Shown piece by piece: positions 1 to 9,423 of a stretch of DNA of 64,000 nt. A program made the translations under genes and the position numbers. The notes under the pieces are model-generated. The model saw nothing but the letters and a program-made list of their open reading frames with translations. It was not told the DNA's origin and did not search any database. Position 1 is the first letter of the stretch. The number at the start of each line of letters is the position of its first letter. Where the stretch lies: the NCBI RefSeq assembly GCF_005233875.1, contig NZ_SZPZ01000002.1, forward strand, positions 1 through 64,000. The letters are read 5' to 3'. The DNA is from Kribbella jiaozuonensis (GTDB lineage Bacteria; Actinomycetota; Actinomycetes; Propionibacteriales; Kribbellaceae).

Positions 1-209
1 GGGGAGCTTTGGCACGCGGTTAGCGCTGTGAGGGCGCAGAGGGCGGCTGTGGCGGTGGGGAGGGCCGGTCGGCGGGGCATGGGGTGGGGCTCCGTTCTTG
101 GGTTGCTGGTGGTGTAAGGGTGGCATACGGAGGGTGTTCGGCGGGGTGGGTTATCCACAGGTTGCAGGTTGTTGCAGGGGTGGGTGGGAGGGGGTGGGAG
201 GATGCGGGT
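1..209. other. Upstream region of uppS, no gene supported
   Basis: G-rich stretch before uppS. Frames open here are only extensions of the uppS frame or shadows with no recognisable protein. The last bases of an upstream gene could lie at the left edge (a frame stops with TGA at 29-31), but too little is present to identify it. A GGGAGG ribosome site at 196-201 belongs to uppS. Confidence 0.5.
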
Positions 210-1052
210 ATGTCGCCTATTGGTCGTCGTCGGGGTCGGGGGATTTTGGGGGGTTCGGGGGAGAAGAAGGTGGTGGTGCCGCCGGAGCCGCACCCGTCCG
301 GGGCTCGGGCGCCGGGGATTCCCAAGGAGCTGGTGCCGCGGCATGTGGCGATCGTGATGGACGGGAACGGGCGGTGGGCCAAGCAGCGGGGGCTGCCGAG
401 GACCGAGGGGCACAAGGCGGGGGAGGCCTCGCTGCTCGATGTGATCAAGGGTGGGATCGAGATCGGGGTGAAGTACATCTCGGCGTACGCGTTCTCGACG
501 GAGAACTGGGCGCGGTCGCCCGAGGAGGTGCGGTTCCTGATGGGGTTCAACCGGGAGGTGATCCATCGGCGCCGGGACGAGCTGGATGCGATGGGGGTCC
601 GGGTGGTGTGGTCCGGGCGGCGGCCGCGGTTGTGGAAGTCGGTGATCGACGAGCTCGAGTACGCGCAGGAGCGGACCAAGGACAACGACACGATCACCCT
701 GCAGTTCTGCGTGAACTACGGCGGCCAGGCGGAGATCGCCGACGCGATGAAGTCGATCGCGGCGGAAGTTGCCGCAGGCAAGCTCAAGCCGGACCGGATC
801 ACCGAGAAGACGATCGCGCGGCACCTGTACGCGCCGGACATCCCCGAGGTGGACCTGTTCGTCCGTTCGTCGGGGGAGCAGCGGACGAGCAACTTCCTGG
901 TCTGGCAGCTCGCGTACGCCGAGATGGTGTTCCTGGACACACTGTGGCCGGACTTCGACCGCCGCGACCTGTGGCGGGCGATCGAGCTCTACGCGCAGCG
1001 CGACCGCAGGTACGGCGGCGCCGTACCGAACGAGGTCACCGCCGAGGGGTGA
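210..1052 (+). CDS. uppS: Isoprenyl diphosphate synthase, UppS family (cis-prenyltransferase)
   Basis: 280 aa cytosolic or membrane-associated cis-prenyltransferase that condenses isopentenyl diphosphate onto an allylic primer to make the polyprenyl phosphate carrier for cell-wall synthesis. The family signatures are all present: the catalytic-Asp motif [13 protein letters not shown] near residue 48, the RTEGHKAG motif, [11 protein letters not shown], and the C-terminal block [15 protein letters not shown] followed by YAE. The frame is open from 84, but ATG 210 is preferred: it has GGGAGG eight bases upstream and places the [10 protein letters not shown] motif at the usual distance from the N-terminus. 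Actinobacteria often carry two paralogues (short-chain and decaprenyl makers), and the product length cannot be told from sequence alone. Confidence 0.93.
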   Translation: MSPIGRRRGRGILGGSGEKKVVVPPEPHPSGARAPGIPKELVPRHVAIVMDGNGRWAKQRGLPRTEGHKAGEASLLDVIKGGIEIGVKYISAYAFSTENWARSPEEVRFLMGFNREVIHRRRDELDAMGVRVVWSGRRPRLWKSVIDELEYAQERTKDNDTITLQFCVNYGGQAEIADAMKSIAAEVAAGKLKPDRITEKTIARHLYAPDIPEVDLFVRSSGEQRTSNFLVWQLAYAEMVFLDTLWPDFDRRDLWRAIELYAQRDRRYGGAVPNEVTAEG

Positions 1053-1162
1053 CCCGCAGGCAGGGTGGTCGACCCGGCTGCGTCTAGGCTCGTTGTGCAA
1101 GGCATCGATCATGACGAGAGCGCGGCCCCGACCAGACCGCGCGGCGGACGAAGGACGAACTG

Positions 1163-2071
1163 ATGGCGAACGAGGCGGAATTCGCCCACTACACCGACCA
1201 GATCGCGAAGGCGGTCATCGAGGTGAATGCGACGCTACGGTCGGTGACCTACGATCTCGGCGACGATCAGATCGGCCGGGTGCTGGGCAGCCGCTCGGAC
1301 GATCTCGCGATGCTGAGACCGGGTGTCGACGGCCTGGCCGCAGCGGAGCTGACGGTGCAGCGGGCCGAAGGCGCCGCCGTTGCTCCGGCCAAGGGGAACC
1401 TGGTCCACACGCTCGCGGCGTACCAGGGCGACGTCGAGGCGCAGTCAGCCCGCATCGGCGGCGTCCAGCGAACGCTGGGTGAGCAGCGCACCGGCACGAA
1501 CCCGCAGGACCGCCACTGCCTGCAGGCCGGCTCGCAGGCGCTGGAGAGCGCGCTGAAGGATCTGGACAGGATCGAGCAGCTGCCCGGTCGGGCGACGGCC
1601 GACGTGGCGAAGCTCCGGACCGGCGTCGAGTACCTGAAGAACGTCGTCGATGTCGTCGACAGCCGGGTAGATCAGATGACCGCCCAACTGTCGGAGGGCA
1701 GGCAGGCGGCGTACAAGTTCCACACCGCCGCGCCCAGCGAGCTCCAGCCGTCTGCCGATCTCGGCCGGACCATCGGCCGGATGCAGGACTCGATCGCCGA
1801 CACGCGTGACAACGCGCAACGTCTGCACGCGGACCTCGCGAAGAGCAGCGGCGGTTTCCAGTCGGTCGCCGAGTTCGCCGTCGGCGTCGCCAACGGCGCG
1901 CATGCCGAGCAGCAGGACGCAGCCCAGGAAGCCGAACAGCTGGCCGATGCGGTGCGAGCCGGCGTGAACCCGACCGCTCGCGCCGACCAGCACCCCGTCG
2001 CGCACCAGCCGGAGTCGGATCTCAGCCGCCGGCTCAACGGTCCCGCCCAGGAAGGCGGCCTGAAGCTCTAG
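1163..2071 (+). CDS. Hypothetical alpha-helical protein
   Basis: 302 aa, no signal peptide and no membrane segment. The sequence is rich in Ala, Gln, Asp and Leu with heptad-like spacing over most of its length, which suggests a long helical or coiled-coil protein. The C-terminal 40 residues are polar and Pro-containing. I recognise no family. The start ATG 1163 follows a weak AAGGACGA site. The stop overlaps the response-regulator stop on the other strand by 4 bp (CTAG). It may be related to secretion-associated helical proteins of actinobacteria, but no WXG or similar motif is visible. Confidence 0.75.
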   Translation: MANEAEFAHYTDQIAKAVIEVNATLRSVTYDLGDDQIGRVLGSRSDDLAMLRPGVDGLAAAELTVQRAEGAAVAPAKGNLVHTLAAYQGDVEAQSARIGGVQRTLGEQRTGTNPQDRHCLQAGSQALESALKDLDRIEQLPGRATADVAKLRTGVEYLKNVVDVVDSRVDQMTAQLSEGRQAAYKFHTAAPSELQPSADLGRTIGRMQDSIADTRDNAQRLHADLAKSSGGFQSVAEFAVGVANGAHAEQQDAAQEAEQLADAVRAGVNPTARADQHPVAHQPESDLSRRLNGPAQEGGLKL

Positions 2072-2709
2072 CGACCCGGTGACGGCAGCAGGCCGCGCTC
2101 GATGGCGACCGTCACGGCGCGCGTGCGGTCGTCGACGTCCAGCTTGGCAAAGAGCCGCTGCAGATGGGTCTTCACCGTGGCCTCGCCGATGAACAGCTCA
2201 CGCCCGATCTCCGCGTTGCTGAGCCCGCGCGCCACCGCGGCCAGCACCTCCAGCTCACGGGGCGACGGCGAAGCCGCGGCAGGTGCAGCCGGCGTACGAA
2301 GACGAGACATCAACCGCGCCGCAACCGGCGGAGCCAACACGGTCTCACCACGAGCAGCCGCGCGGATCCCGTTGAGCAGTTCGGCGTGCGGGGTGTCCTT
2401 CAGCAGATACCCGGCCGCGCCCGCCTCGACCGCGTGCAGGATGTCCGTGTCGGTGTCGTACGTCGTCAACACCAGCACCCGCGTCGACGGGTACCCGGAC
2501 ACGATCGCCCCGGTCGCGGTCACGCCGTCCATCCGCGGCATCCGCAGATCCATCAGTACGACGTCAGGCCGCGTCGACTCGACCAGCGCCACCGCTTCCG
2601 AACCGTCGCCGGCCTCGCCGACCACGGAGATGTCCTCGGTCACCGACAACATCCCGGTCAGCCCCGACCGTACGACCGGATGATCGTCGACCACCAGAAC
2701 CCGAATCAC
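2068..2709 (-). CDS. NarL/FixJ-family response regulator
   Basis: 213 aa cytosolic DNA-binding regulator. It has an N-terminal receiver domain beginning IRVLVVDDHPVVRSGL, with phospho-acceptor Asp in VVLMDLRMP and the conserved Lys in GYLLKD, and a C-terminal LuxR-type HTH (SPRELEVLAAVARGLSNAEI, then VKTHLQRLFAKL). The start is GTG 2709, which overlaps the kinase stop as GTGA and has GGAGGA just upstream; the frame is open further but that part is kinase coding sequence. It is the last gene of the coupled ABC-ATPase/permease/kinase/regulator unit, so it probably responds to that kinase and controls the transporter or membrane-stress genes. Confidence 0.93.
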   Translation of the reverse strand: MIRVLVVDDHPVVRSGLTGMLSVTEDISVVGEAGDGSEAVALVESTRPDVVLMDLRMPRMDGVTATGAIVSGYPSTRVLVLTTYDTDTDILHAVEAGAAGYLLKDTPHAELLNGIRAAARGETVLAPPVAARLMSRLRTPAAPAAASPSPRELEVLAAVARGLSNAEIGRELFIGEATVKTHLQRLFAKLDVDDRTRAVTVAIERGLLPSPGR

Positions 2710-4034
2710 GCATCCTCCTGCACAGCCGGGATCAACACCTGCACGCGCGTACCGCGTCCCGGCGCACTCTCCACCTGGACCGAACCGCCCGACTCCTCGA
2801 CCCGCCCGCGCATCGCGTTCAACCCGAACCCGCCGGACACGGTCGCCGGCGTGAACCCGGAGCCGTCGTCCCGGATCTCGATCCACACCCCGTCGTCGGA
2901 CAACCCGAGCGTGATCCGCACCTGCGTCGCGCGCGCATGCTTGCGTACGTTGGCCAGCGCCTCCTGCGCCGACCGCAACAGTACGACCTGCTGCGCCTGC
3001 GGCAGCGCCGCGACCTCGTCATCAGGCAGGTCCAGCGACACCTGTACGTCGACACCGGTCTCGGTCGCGAACCGCTCCGCCTGCCGCCGCAGTACCTCGG
3101 TCAACGTTGCCTCCGACAACGCAACCGGGGTGAACGCGGCAACCAACGCCCGCGCCTCCGCCAGGTTCTCCCGGGCAGTGTCCTCGATCGCCGCCAGCCG
3201 CGCCGAAGCGTCGGCCCCGCGTGAAAGCTCGACCGCCGCCGCCTGCGCCAGCATCACGATGCTCGTCATCCCCTGCGCGAGCGTGTCGTGGATCTCCCGC
3301 GCCATCCGCTCCCGCTCGGCCATCACACCCGCACTGTGGTGCGCCTCGGCGAGCTCGTCCCGCGCGGCCTCGAGCTGCTCGATCAGCTCGGCGCGCTGCT
3401 GGCTCTGCGTGATGACCTTCTCGATCCAGATCCCGAACAGCAGGCTGACCACGAGGCTGACCAGCATCCACGGCAGGATCTCCCAGAACGCCTTCCAGCC
3501 CCACCCCGCGCTCCACAACTGCGCCGTACCCACGCCGAGTATCAGCAGGACACTGAGCCCGATCCCCTCACGGATGTCCTCGCACAGCAACCAGATCTGC
3601 GCCGACCCGATGAACATCAGGAACACCGACTGCGGATAGATCCCGATCAGCACCACCAGCGCCGCGATCAGTACCAGCCGATACGCGTACCGCGGAAGCC
3701 GCTCCCGCGACCGGATCGCGGGCAGCCCGATGAACTGGTACGCCGCTCCGAGCACCACGACCGTACCGGCGAACACCGACTGCCGGACCGTCCCGAGATG
3801 CCCCAGGAACGACAGCGCCAGCGTCATCCCGAGCAGCACCCAGAAAACGATGTGCCAACCGATCAACGCCCGGGTCCACACGGGCTGTCCGGCGCCACCG
3901 CTCGAGCTCTGCACGGACCCCATCTTCCTCCACAACAGGATCCACACACGAGGTCCGGTCCAGGCAGGCTCAGGAGACAGCTCGGTACGACGCCGGTCCG
4001 GAAGGGCCGACGTCGTACCGGTGACCTCGTTCAT
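2706..4034 (-). CDS. NarL-type sensor histidine kinase
   Basis: 442 aa membrane kinase. An N-terminal block of about six hydrophobic segments (residues ~55-215) has no obvious extracytoplasmic sensor domain. It is followed by a coiled linker, a HisKA_3 dimerisation domain with phospho-acceptor His in MAREIHDTLAQGM, and a HATPase domain (N-box EALANVRKHA, G-box DDGSGF, then GFGLNAMRGRVEE). The start ATG 4034 overlaps the permease stop as TGATG, and the stop overlaps the response-regulator start. Kinases of this build next to ABC-2 transporters usually sense membrane or antimicrobial stress, sometimes through the transporter. That role is inferred from context. Confidence 0.92.
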   Translation of the reverse strand: MNEVTGTTSALPDRRRTELSPEPAWTGPRVWILLWRKMGSVQSSSGGAGQPVWTRALIGWHIVFWVLLGMTLALSFLGHLGTVRQSVFAGTVVVLGAAYQFIGLPAIRSRERLPRYAYRLVLIAALVVLIGIYPQSVFLMFIGSAQIWLLCEDIREGIGLSVLLILGVGTAQLWSAGWGWKAFWEILPWMLVSLVVSLLFGIWIEKVITQSQQRAELIEQLEAARDELAEAHHSAGVMAERERMAREIHDTLAQGMTSIVMLAQAAAVELSRGADASARLAAIEDTARENLAEARALVAAFTPVALSEATLTEVLRRQAERFATETGVDVQVSLDLPDDEVAALPQAQQVVLLRSAQEALANVRKHARATQVRITLGLSDDGVWIEIRDDGSGFTPATVSGGFGLNAMRGRVEESGGSVQVESAPGRGTRVQVLIPAVQEDA

Positions 4035-4867
4035 CAGCCCGCGTCCCGGCGGGTCCAGCGGAACACCCGCTGGGCGAGGAACAGGCCGACGACCAGCCAG
4101 ATCGACAGCACGATCGCGCCGGTGCCGAGCTGCCACGACTTGGCCGGCTCGGTCAGTTCGAAGCCGTCCGGCAGGAACACCGACCGCATGCCCTGGGCCA
4201 GCCACTTCAGCGGGAAGATCGCGGCGACGTTGCGCATCCAGGCCGGGAGGCTGCTGTAGACGAAGTACACGCCGGACATGAACTGCAGCAGCAGGACGAT
4301 CGGCGTGATCACCGCGGACGCCGCCTTGCCGGACTTCGGTACGACGCTGAACGCGATCCCGAGCACCGATCCGGACGCCGTACCGAGGATGAAGATCCAG
4401 ACGAAGTTCGCCCACTTGCCCGGCTCGGTCGGCAGGTCGACGCCGAGCAGCAGCCCGGAGATCGCCAGCAGCAGCGCGATCTGCGCGATCGAGGTGATCA
4501 GGACCTGGCCGATCTTGCCGATGAAGTAGGCCTGCGGCGGCATCGGCGTACCGCGGAGCCGCTTCAGCAGGCCTTCGTCGCGCTCCAGCGCGATGCTGAT
4601 CGAGAGCGACTGGAAGCTGCTCAGGAAGATGCCGGAGGCGATCATCCCGGGGGTGAAGTAGGTCGCGGCGTTGACGCCGTTGAAGTCGGTGTTGCCGAAC
4701 ACGGCGGAGAAGATGCCGAGGAAGATGATCGGGAAGAAGAACGTGAAGATCAGCGCTTCCCGCTCGCGGAAGAACTCACGGACCTCGAGCTTGGTCCGGG
4801 CCAGGCCGATCGCCAGGGTCGACGGCAACGCCTTCGAGGTCGGGCGCTGCGTGGTCGTGTTCGCCAT
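4034..4867 (-). CDS. ABC-2 type transporter permease
   Basis: 277 aa integral membrane subunit with about six membrane segments. An amphipathic N-terminus (EVREFFREREALIFTFFFP) leads into TM1, and the typical ABC-2 coupling region LERDEGLLKRLRGTP lies between TM2 and TM3. The last helix ends in RVFRWTRRDAG. Its ATG overlaps the ATPase stop (TGATG at 4865-4869), so translation is coupled. With the preceding ATPase it forms a DrrAB/LiaFSR-linked-type exporter for a drug, lipid or peptide. The substrate cannot be read from the sequence. Confidence 0.92.
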   Translation of the reverse strand: MANTTTQRPTSKALPSTLAIGLARTKLEVREFFREREALIFTFFFPIIFLGIFSAVFGNTDFNGVNAATYFTPGMIASGIFLSSFQSLSISIALERDEGLLKRLRGTPMPPQAYFIGKIGQVLITSIAQIALLLAISGLLLGVDLPTEPGKWANFVWIFILGTASGSVLGIAFSVVPKSGKAASAVITPIVLLLQFMSGVYFVYSSLPAWMRNVAAIFPLKWLAQGMRSVFLPDGFELTEPAKSWQLGTGAIVLSIWLVVGLFLAQRVFRWTRRDAG

Positions 4868-5757
4868 CAGAGTGCTCCAGCTTCCATCGCGAGTGCGGCG
4901 GTGTCGGCGGCGGTGGCCTTGCCGATCAGGTCCAGGTAGATGTCTTCGAGGCTCGGACGGCGGACCTCGAGCTCGGGAACCTCGCCGCCGAAGCGGGCCA
5001 TCAGGGCGGCCACCTCGGCGGTCGGCTGGTCGGTGCGCAGTTCGTGCTGTCCGTCGGCGTCGGTCCAGGAGACCCGCGCGGTCCGGGCGCCGCGGCCGCC
5101 GAGTGTTTCCGGCGTACCGATCTCGATCATCCGGCCGTCGGCGATCACGCCGACCCGGTCGGCGAGGTGCTCGGCCTCGTCGAGGTAGTGGGTGGTCAGC
5201 AGGATCGTGGTGCCCTCGGTGCGGAGCTCCTCGATCAGCGTCCAGAACTGCCGGCGCGCCTCGGGGTCGAACCCGGTCGTCGGCTCGTCGAGGAACAGCA
5301 GCTCCGGGTTGCCGATCACGCCGAGCGCCACATCGAGCCGCCGGCGCTGACCGCCAGACAGCTTGCGCGGGCGGGTCTTGCGCTTCTCCTCGAGCCCGAC
5401 GGCGGCGATCACCTCGTCGGGGTCGCGCGGGTTCGGGTAGTAGCCGGCGTAGTGGTTGACCAGCTCGGAGACCGTCGACTCGGCCTCGTCGCGGGACGTC
5501 TGCAGGACGATGCCGAGTCGGCTGCGCCAGGCCCGGTCGCTGTGCGCCGGGTCCGTCCCCAGCACGCTCACTTCTCCCTCGTCGGCCCGGCGATACCCCT
5601 CCAGAATCTCCGTGGTCGTCGTCTTACCGGCCCCGTTCGGGCCGAGCAGGGCGAAGACCTCGCCCCGGTGGATGTCCAGATCGACACCGTCGACCGCGAC
5701 CTTGTCCGGGTACCGCTTGACCAGGCCGCGCACCCTCACTGCGTTGTCGTTCTCCAT
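4867..5757 (-). CDS. ABC transporter ATP-binding protein (DrrA/CcmA type)
   Basis: 296 aa cytosolic ATPase. The motifs are in order: Walker A GPNGAGKT (residues ~40-47), Q-loop in the IVLQTSRDEAE region, signature LSGGQRRRLDVALG, Walker B LLFLDEPTTGFD and the H-loop TTHYLDEAEHLADR. A C-terminal extension of about 80 residues (from IEIGTPETLGG) is typical of DrrA-like ATPases. It is the first gene of the four-gene unit running leftwards through permease, kinase and regulator. Confidence 0.95.
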   Translation of the reverse strand: MENDNAVRVRGLVKRYPDKVAVDGVDLDIHRGEVFALLGPNGAGKTTTTEILEGYRRADEGEVSVLGTDPAHSDRAWRSRLGIVLQTSRDEAESTVSELVNHYAGYYPNPRDPDEVIAAVGLEEKRKTRPRKLSGGQRRRLDVALGVIGNPELLFLDEPTTGFDPEARRQFWTLIEELRTEGTTILLTTHYLDEAEHLADRVGVIADGRMIEIGTPETLGGRGARTARVSWTDADGQHELRTDQPTAEVAALMARFGGEVPELEVRRPSLEDIYLDLIGKATAADTAALAMEAGAL

Positions 5758-5856
5758 GCCTCAACTCTCGCGGCCCGGGGCCGGTCGGCGGGAGCACCGG
5801 CTGACGGACTGTGTGTCCACCGACCGGGGGACACGGCGACGTACACGCCGAGGGGG

Positions 5857-5886
5857 CTGACGGGAGTGGGGGCGGGCGGTTAGGTT
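5857..5886 (+). promoter_or_regulatory. Candidate promoter of the mycothiol-dependent dehydrogenase
   Basis: CTGACG (5857-5862) and TAGGTT (5881-5886) are separated by 18 bp and resemble actinobacterial -35 and -10 elements. The ATG at 5893 lies 6 bp after the -10 element, so the transcript may be leaderless. No convincing ribosome site precedes the ATG, which fits that reading. Confidence 0.45.
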
Positions 5887-5892
5887 CGGGGA

Positions 5893-6987
5893 ATGGCTCA
5901 GACGGTGCGTGGCGTGGTGGCGGCGGGCAAGGGTGCTCCGGTGACGATCGAGGAGATCACGATCCCGGATCCGGGTCCGGGCGAGGCAGTGGTGAAGGTC
6001 CAGGCCTGCGGGGTCTGCCACACCGACCTGCACTACCGGGAGGGCGGGATCAACGACGACTTCCCGTTCCTGCTCGGGCACGAGGCGGCAGGGATCGTGG
6101 AGTCGGTCGGCGAGGGCGTGACCGACGTACAGCCGGGGGACTTCGTCGTACTGAACTGGCGGGCGGTGTGCGGGAACTGTCGCGCCTGCCTGCGCGGGCG
6201 GCCGTGGTACTGCTTCAACACCCACAACGCGAAGCAGAAGATGACGCTCGCGGATGGGACCGAGCTCAGCCCGGCGCTCGGCATCGGGGCGTTCGCCGAG
6301 AAGACGCTGGTCGCGGCGGGTCAGTGCACGAAGGTCGACCCGGCCGCGAAGCCGGAGGTCGCCGGGCTGCTCGGCTGTGGCGTGATGGCTGGTCTCGGTG
6401 CCGCGATCAACACGGGCAACGTCGGTCGCGGTGACACGGTCGCGGTCATCGGTTCGGGCGGCGTCGGTACGGCGGCTGTGGTCGGAGCCCGGCTCGCCGG
6501 CGCCGCGAAGGTCATTGCCATCGACATCGATGACCGCAAGCTGACCGTGGCGCAGGAGCTCGGCGCGACCCACGCGATCAACTCCAAGAACCTCGACCAC
6601 GACGGCGTCGTCGAGGCGGTTCAGGAGCTGACCGGCGGATTCGGCGCGGACGTCGTGATCGACGCGGTCGGCCGTCCGGAGACGTGGAAGCAGGCATTCT
6701 ACGCGCGGGACCTGGCCGGGACGGTCGTGCTCGTCGGCGTACCCACACCTGACATGACCCTCGAGATGCCGCTGCTCGACTTCTTCGGTCGCGGCGGGTC
6801 GCTCAAGTCCAGCTGGTACGGCGACTGCCTGCCGACCCGCGATTTCCCACTGCTGATCGACCTCCACCTGCAGGGTCGCTTGCCGCTGGACCGCTTCGTC
6901 TCCGAGACGATCGGGCTGGACGACGTGGAGGCAGCCTTCACCAAGATGCACCACGGCGACGTACTCCGCTCGGTGGTCGTCTTCTAG
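5893..6987 (+). CDS. mscR: S-(hydroxymethyl)mycothiol dehydrogenase / S-nitrosomycothiol reductase
   Basis: 364 aa zinc-dependent medium-chain dehydrogenase that oxidises the formaldehyde-mycothiol adduct with NAD and can reduce S-nitrosomycothiol. The catalytic zinc site is in CGVCHTD (Cys42) with GHEAAG, and the structural zinc site is the four-Cys lobe [15 protein letters not shown]. The Rossmann motif is GSGGVG. The blocks [23 protein letters not shown] and SSWYGDCLP match what I know of mycobacterial AdhE2/MscR along the whole length. In many actinobacteria a metallo-hydrolase follows this gene, but here the next gene is a convergent exporter sharing a 4-bp CTAG stop overlap. Confidence 0.93.
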   Translation: MAQTVRGVVAAGKGAPVTIEEITIPDPGPGEAVVKVQACGVCHTDLHYREGGINDDFPFLLGHEAAGIVESVGEGVTDVQPGDFVVLNWRAVCGNCRACLRGRPWYCFNTHNAKQKMTLADGTELSPALGIGAFAEKTLVAAGQCTKVDPAAKPEVAGLLGCGVMAGLGAAINTGNVGRGDTVAVIGSGGVGTAAVVGARLAGAAKVIAIDIDDRKLTVAQELGATHAINSKNLDHDGVVEAVQELTGGFGADVVIDAVGRPETWKQAFYARDLAGTVVLVGVPTPDMTLEMPLLDFFGRGGSLKSSWYGDCLPTRDFPLLIDLHLQGRLPLDRFVSETIGLDDVEAAFTKMHHGDVLRSVVVF

Positions 6988-8336
6988 GCCTGGCGGACGC
7001 TGCGGGCGAGGAAGCTGCCCGCGACGATGCCGATCGCGGCGACAGCGGCGAGGTACCAACTCGTCGTGGTGAGCGAGCCTGTCGACAGGTACAGGGTTCC
7101 GAAGATCGTCACGCCGCCGACCTGGCTCAGTTGGATGGTCGTGGTGAGTACTCCGCTCGCATCGGCCGCTCTGCTCAGTGGGACGTGGACCAGGGCTTGG
7201 GTGACGAGCGGGCTGGCGGACAGGCCCATGCCGGCCCCGGCCAGTACCAGCGCCGGCCACACGAATGAACCGGCGCCGGCGTACCCGAGCATGCACAGCG
7301 CGAGGCCGGTGGGAACGACCAGGTAATGCAGCCGGCCCGGGAGGGAACGCCAGAAGAACCCGACCAGACCGAAGGTGACGGCGAACGGCAGCCAGGTGAG
7401 CCCGGAGTGGAGGGCCGATTCGCCGAGACCGTCCTGCAGGTGGAGGGTGAAGCTGAACATGAACCCGCCGAGTGCCAACAGCGTGCAGGTGAGCGTCGCG
7501 ATACCCGCCACGAGGCCGCGGGCACGGAGTACGTCGAGATTCAGGAGCGGATCGTCGACCCGGCGCTCGACCCGGACGAAGACCACCGCGAGCACGAGCC
7601 CCGCGCCGAAGCAGACGAACCTCCACCGCGGCCAGCCGAGCTCGTGCCCGATCACCATCGGCAGCACCAGCAGGAGTACTGCGCAGGTCGAGATCGCCAG
7701 CCCGGTCAGGTCCAGACGACGCGCGGCCGTCGGACGGTCGGCCGGTACCAGCCGGGGGACCAGGACCGCGAGAAGGATGCCGACCGGGACGTTGATCAGG
7801 AAGCTCGGGCGCCACTGAGCGCCGAACAGGTTCGCGGCGAGGAGCAGGCCGCCGACGACCAGGCCCGCCACCTGGCCGGCGGACAGCGTCACGCCGTACG
7901 CGGACAGGGCCTTGGCGCGAGCGGGGCCGGTGAAATGGGTCTGGATCACGCTGATGATCTGCGGCACCATCACTGCGGCTGCGATGCCTTGAGCGAAGCG
8001 GAACAGCACCAGCGGCAGGATGGCCGGAGCCAGGCCGCAGGCGAGCGACGCGAGCGTGAACAGCACGACGCCGATCAGGTACATCCGGCGGCGGCCGTAG
8101 AGGTCGCCTAGCCGCGCACCGGTGATCAGGGTCATCGCGTACGCGACCATGTAGCCGCCGACGACCAGTTGCAGCCAGGCGCCCGATGCATGGAAGTCGG
8201 TGCCGATGGTGGGCATCGCGACGTTGACGACGGATGTGTCCAGCAGTGCCATGAACTGGCCGAGCAGCAACACGGCGAGCATCAGTCCGCGCCGGGTGCC
8301 GACGTCAGCCGGGCGGTCGATCATCACAGCGGCCAT
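6984..8336 (-). CDS. MFS exporter, DHA2 (EmrB/QacA-like) family
   Basis: 450 aa inner-membrane proton-driven drug exporter. It starts with [19 protein letters not shown], the DHA2 motif C region, and has motif A-like [17 protein letters not shown] after TM2. I count 12-14 hydrophobic segments. ATG 8336 is used, with in-frame ATG 8324 (MIDRP) as an alternative. The gene diverges from the ECF sigma factor at 8476, so the 139-bp gap holds promoters for both. Its substrate is unknown. Confidence 0.92.
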   Translation of the reverse strand: MAAVMIDRPADVGTRRGLMLAVLLLGQFMALLDTSVVNVAMPTIGTDFHASGAWLQLVVGGYMVAYAMTLITGARLGDLYGRRRMYLIGVVLFTLASLACGLAPAILPLVLFRFAQGIAAAVMVPQIISVIQTHFTGPARAKALSAYGVTLSAGQVAGLVVGGLLLAANLFGAQWRPSFLINVPVGILLAVLVPRLVPADRPTAARRLDLTGLAISTCAVLLLVLPMVIGHELGWPRWRFVCFGAGLVLAVVFVRVERRVDDPLLNLDVLRARGLVAGIATLTCTLLALGGFMFSFTLHLQDGLGESALHSGLTWLPFAVTFGLVGFFWRSLPGRLHYLVVPTGLALCMLGYAGAGSFVWPALVLAGAGMGLSASPLVTQALVHVPLSRAADASGVLTTTIQLSQVGGVTIFGTLYLSTGSLTTTSWYLAAVAAIGIVAGSFLARSVRQA

Positions 8337-8475
8337 CAGGTTTTCTCCCTCGTTGAGTCAGGACGTGGGTATGTACCTGGCGCACCTCGCGGATTCATCG
8401 GCCGCGCTGCGATGAATTCCGGCGGCCCGCGCGGTACGTACTTCCACAGACCCTGATCAGTGGGAGGCTCGCGAC

Positions 8476-9423
8476 GTGGACCGAGACGACTTCGACCAGC
8501 AGGTGGCGCCGTACCGGCGTGAACTGCTGGCGCACTGCTACCGGATGCTCGGTTCGGTGCACGACGCGGAGGATCTCGTCCAGGAGACCTTCCTCCGGGC
8601 CTGGCGCGCGATCGACTCGTACGACGCGGAGCGGGCCTCGCTGCGCACCTGGCTCTACCGGATCGCGACCAACGCCTGCCTGACAGCGCTCAAGGGACGT
8701 GGACGGCGTGCGCTCCCGTCAGGTCTGGTCGCAGCGGCGACCGATGCCCAGGCACCGATCGAGTTGGCCCTCGACGTGCCCTGGTTGCAGCCGTTCCCCA
8801 CCAGTGGCGACCCTGCTGCGGCCCTGGCAGCCAAGGGGAGTCTGCGGCTCGCGCTGGTGGCCGCGATGCAGTATCTGCCCGCTCGGCAGCGGGCGGTGCT
8901 GGTACTGCGGGACGTCCTGGACTGGTCAGCCGCCGATGTCGCCGAGGCGTTGGAGACGACCCCGGCCTCGGTCAACAGCGCCCTCCAGCGTGCTCGGGCG
9001 CGCCTGGCCGAGGTAGATGTCACCGAGGACGACGTCGACGAGCCCACCGACAAGGAGATCAAGGGGATCGTCGACGATTACGTCCGCGCCTTCGAAGCCG
9101 CCGACGTACAAGAGCTGAGCCGGCTGCTCGCCGAGCGGGTCGTGCTGGAGATGCCGCCGGCGCCGCTGTGGTTCGTGGGGCGCGACGCGTACGGCGCGTT
9201 CATCGAGCGTGTCTACGCGATGCGCGGTCCGGCTTGGCGGATGGTGCCGACGACGGCGAACGGCCAGCCCGCCGTCGGCGCGTACGTGCGCACCGACGAC
9301 GGGCGCTACCACCCGCACACCCTCCAGGTCTTCACCGTCACCAGGGCCGGGATCACGCACAACATCACGTTCTTCGACCAGGGCCTCTTCGAGTACTTCG
9401 GGCTGCCGTCACACCTTGAATGA
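8476..9423 (+). CDS. ECF sigma factor with C-terminal SnoaL-like domain (SigG/TIGR02960 type)
   Basis: 315 aa. Region 2 (residues ~10-80: ELLAHCYRMLGSVHDAEDLVQETFLRAWRAI) and region 4 (~130-185: LPARQRAVLVLRDVLDWSAADVAEALETT) are clear. A third domain of about 115 residues follows, starting IVDDYVRAFEAADVQELSRLL, which is an NTF2/SnoaL-like fold. In sigma factors of this class the SnoaL domain replaces a separate anti-sigma factor, and none is encoded nearby. The start is GTG 8476 with GGGAGG at 8462-8467. The last 15 bp overlap the convergent GNAT gene. Confidence 0.93.
   Translation: MDRDDFDQQVAPYRRELLAHCYRMLGSVHDAEDLVQETFLRAWRAIDSYDAERASLRTWLYRIATNACLTALKGRGRRALPSGLVAAATDAQAPIELALDVPWLQPFPTSGDPAAALAAKGSLRLALVAAMQYLPARQRAVLVLRDVLDWSAADVAEALETTPASVNSALQRARARLAEVDVTEDDVDEPTDKEIKGIVDDYVRAFEAADVQELSRLLAERVVLEMPPAPLWFVGRDAYGAFIERVYAMRGPAWRMVPTTANGQPAVGAYVRTDDGRYHPHTLQVFTVTRAGITHNITFFDQGLFEYFGLPSHLE

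Noticed and set aside
20..697. Minus-strand ORF over uppS
   Set aside because: Shadow of uppS with low-complexity Pro/Arg/Ser content.
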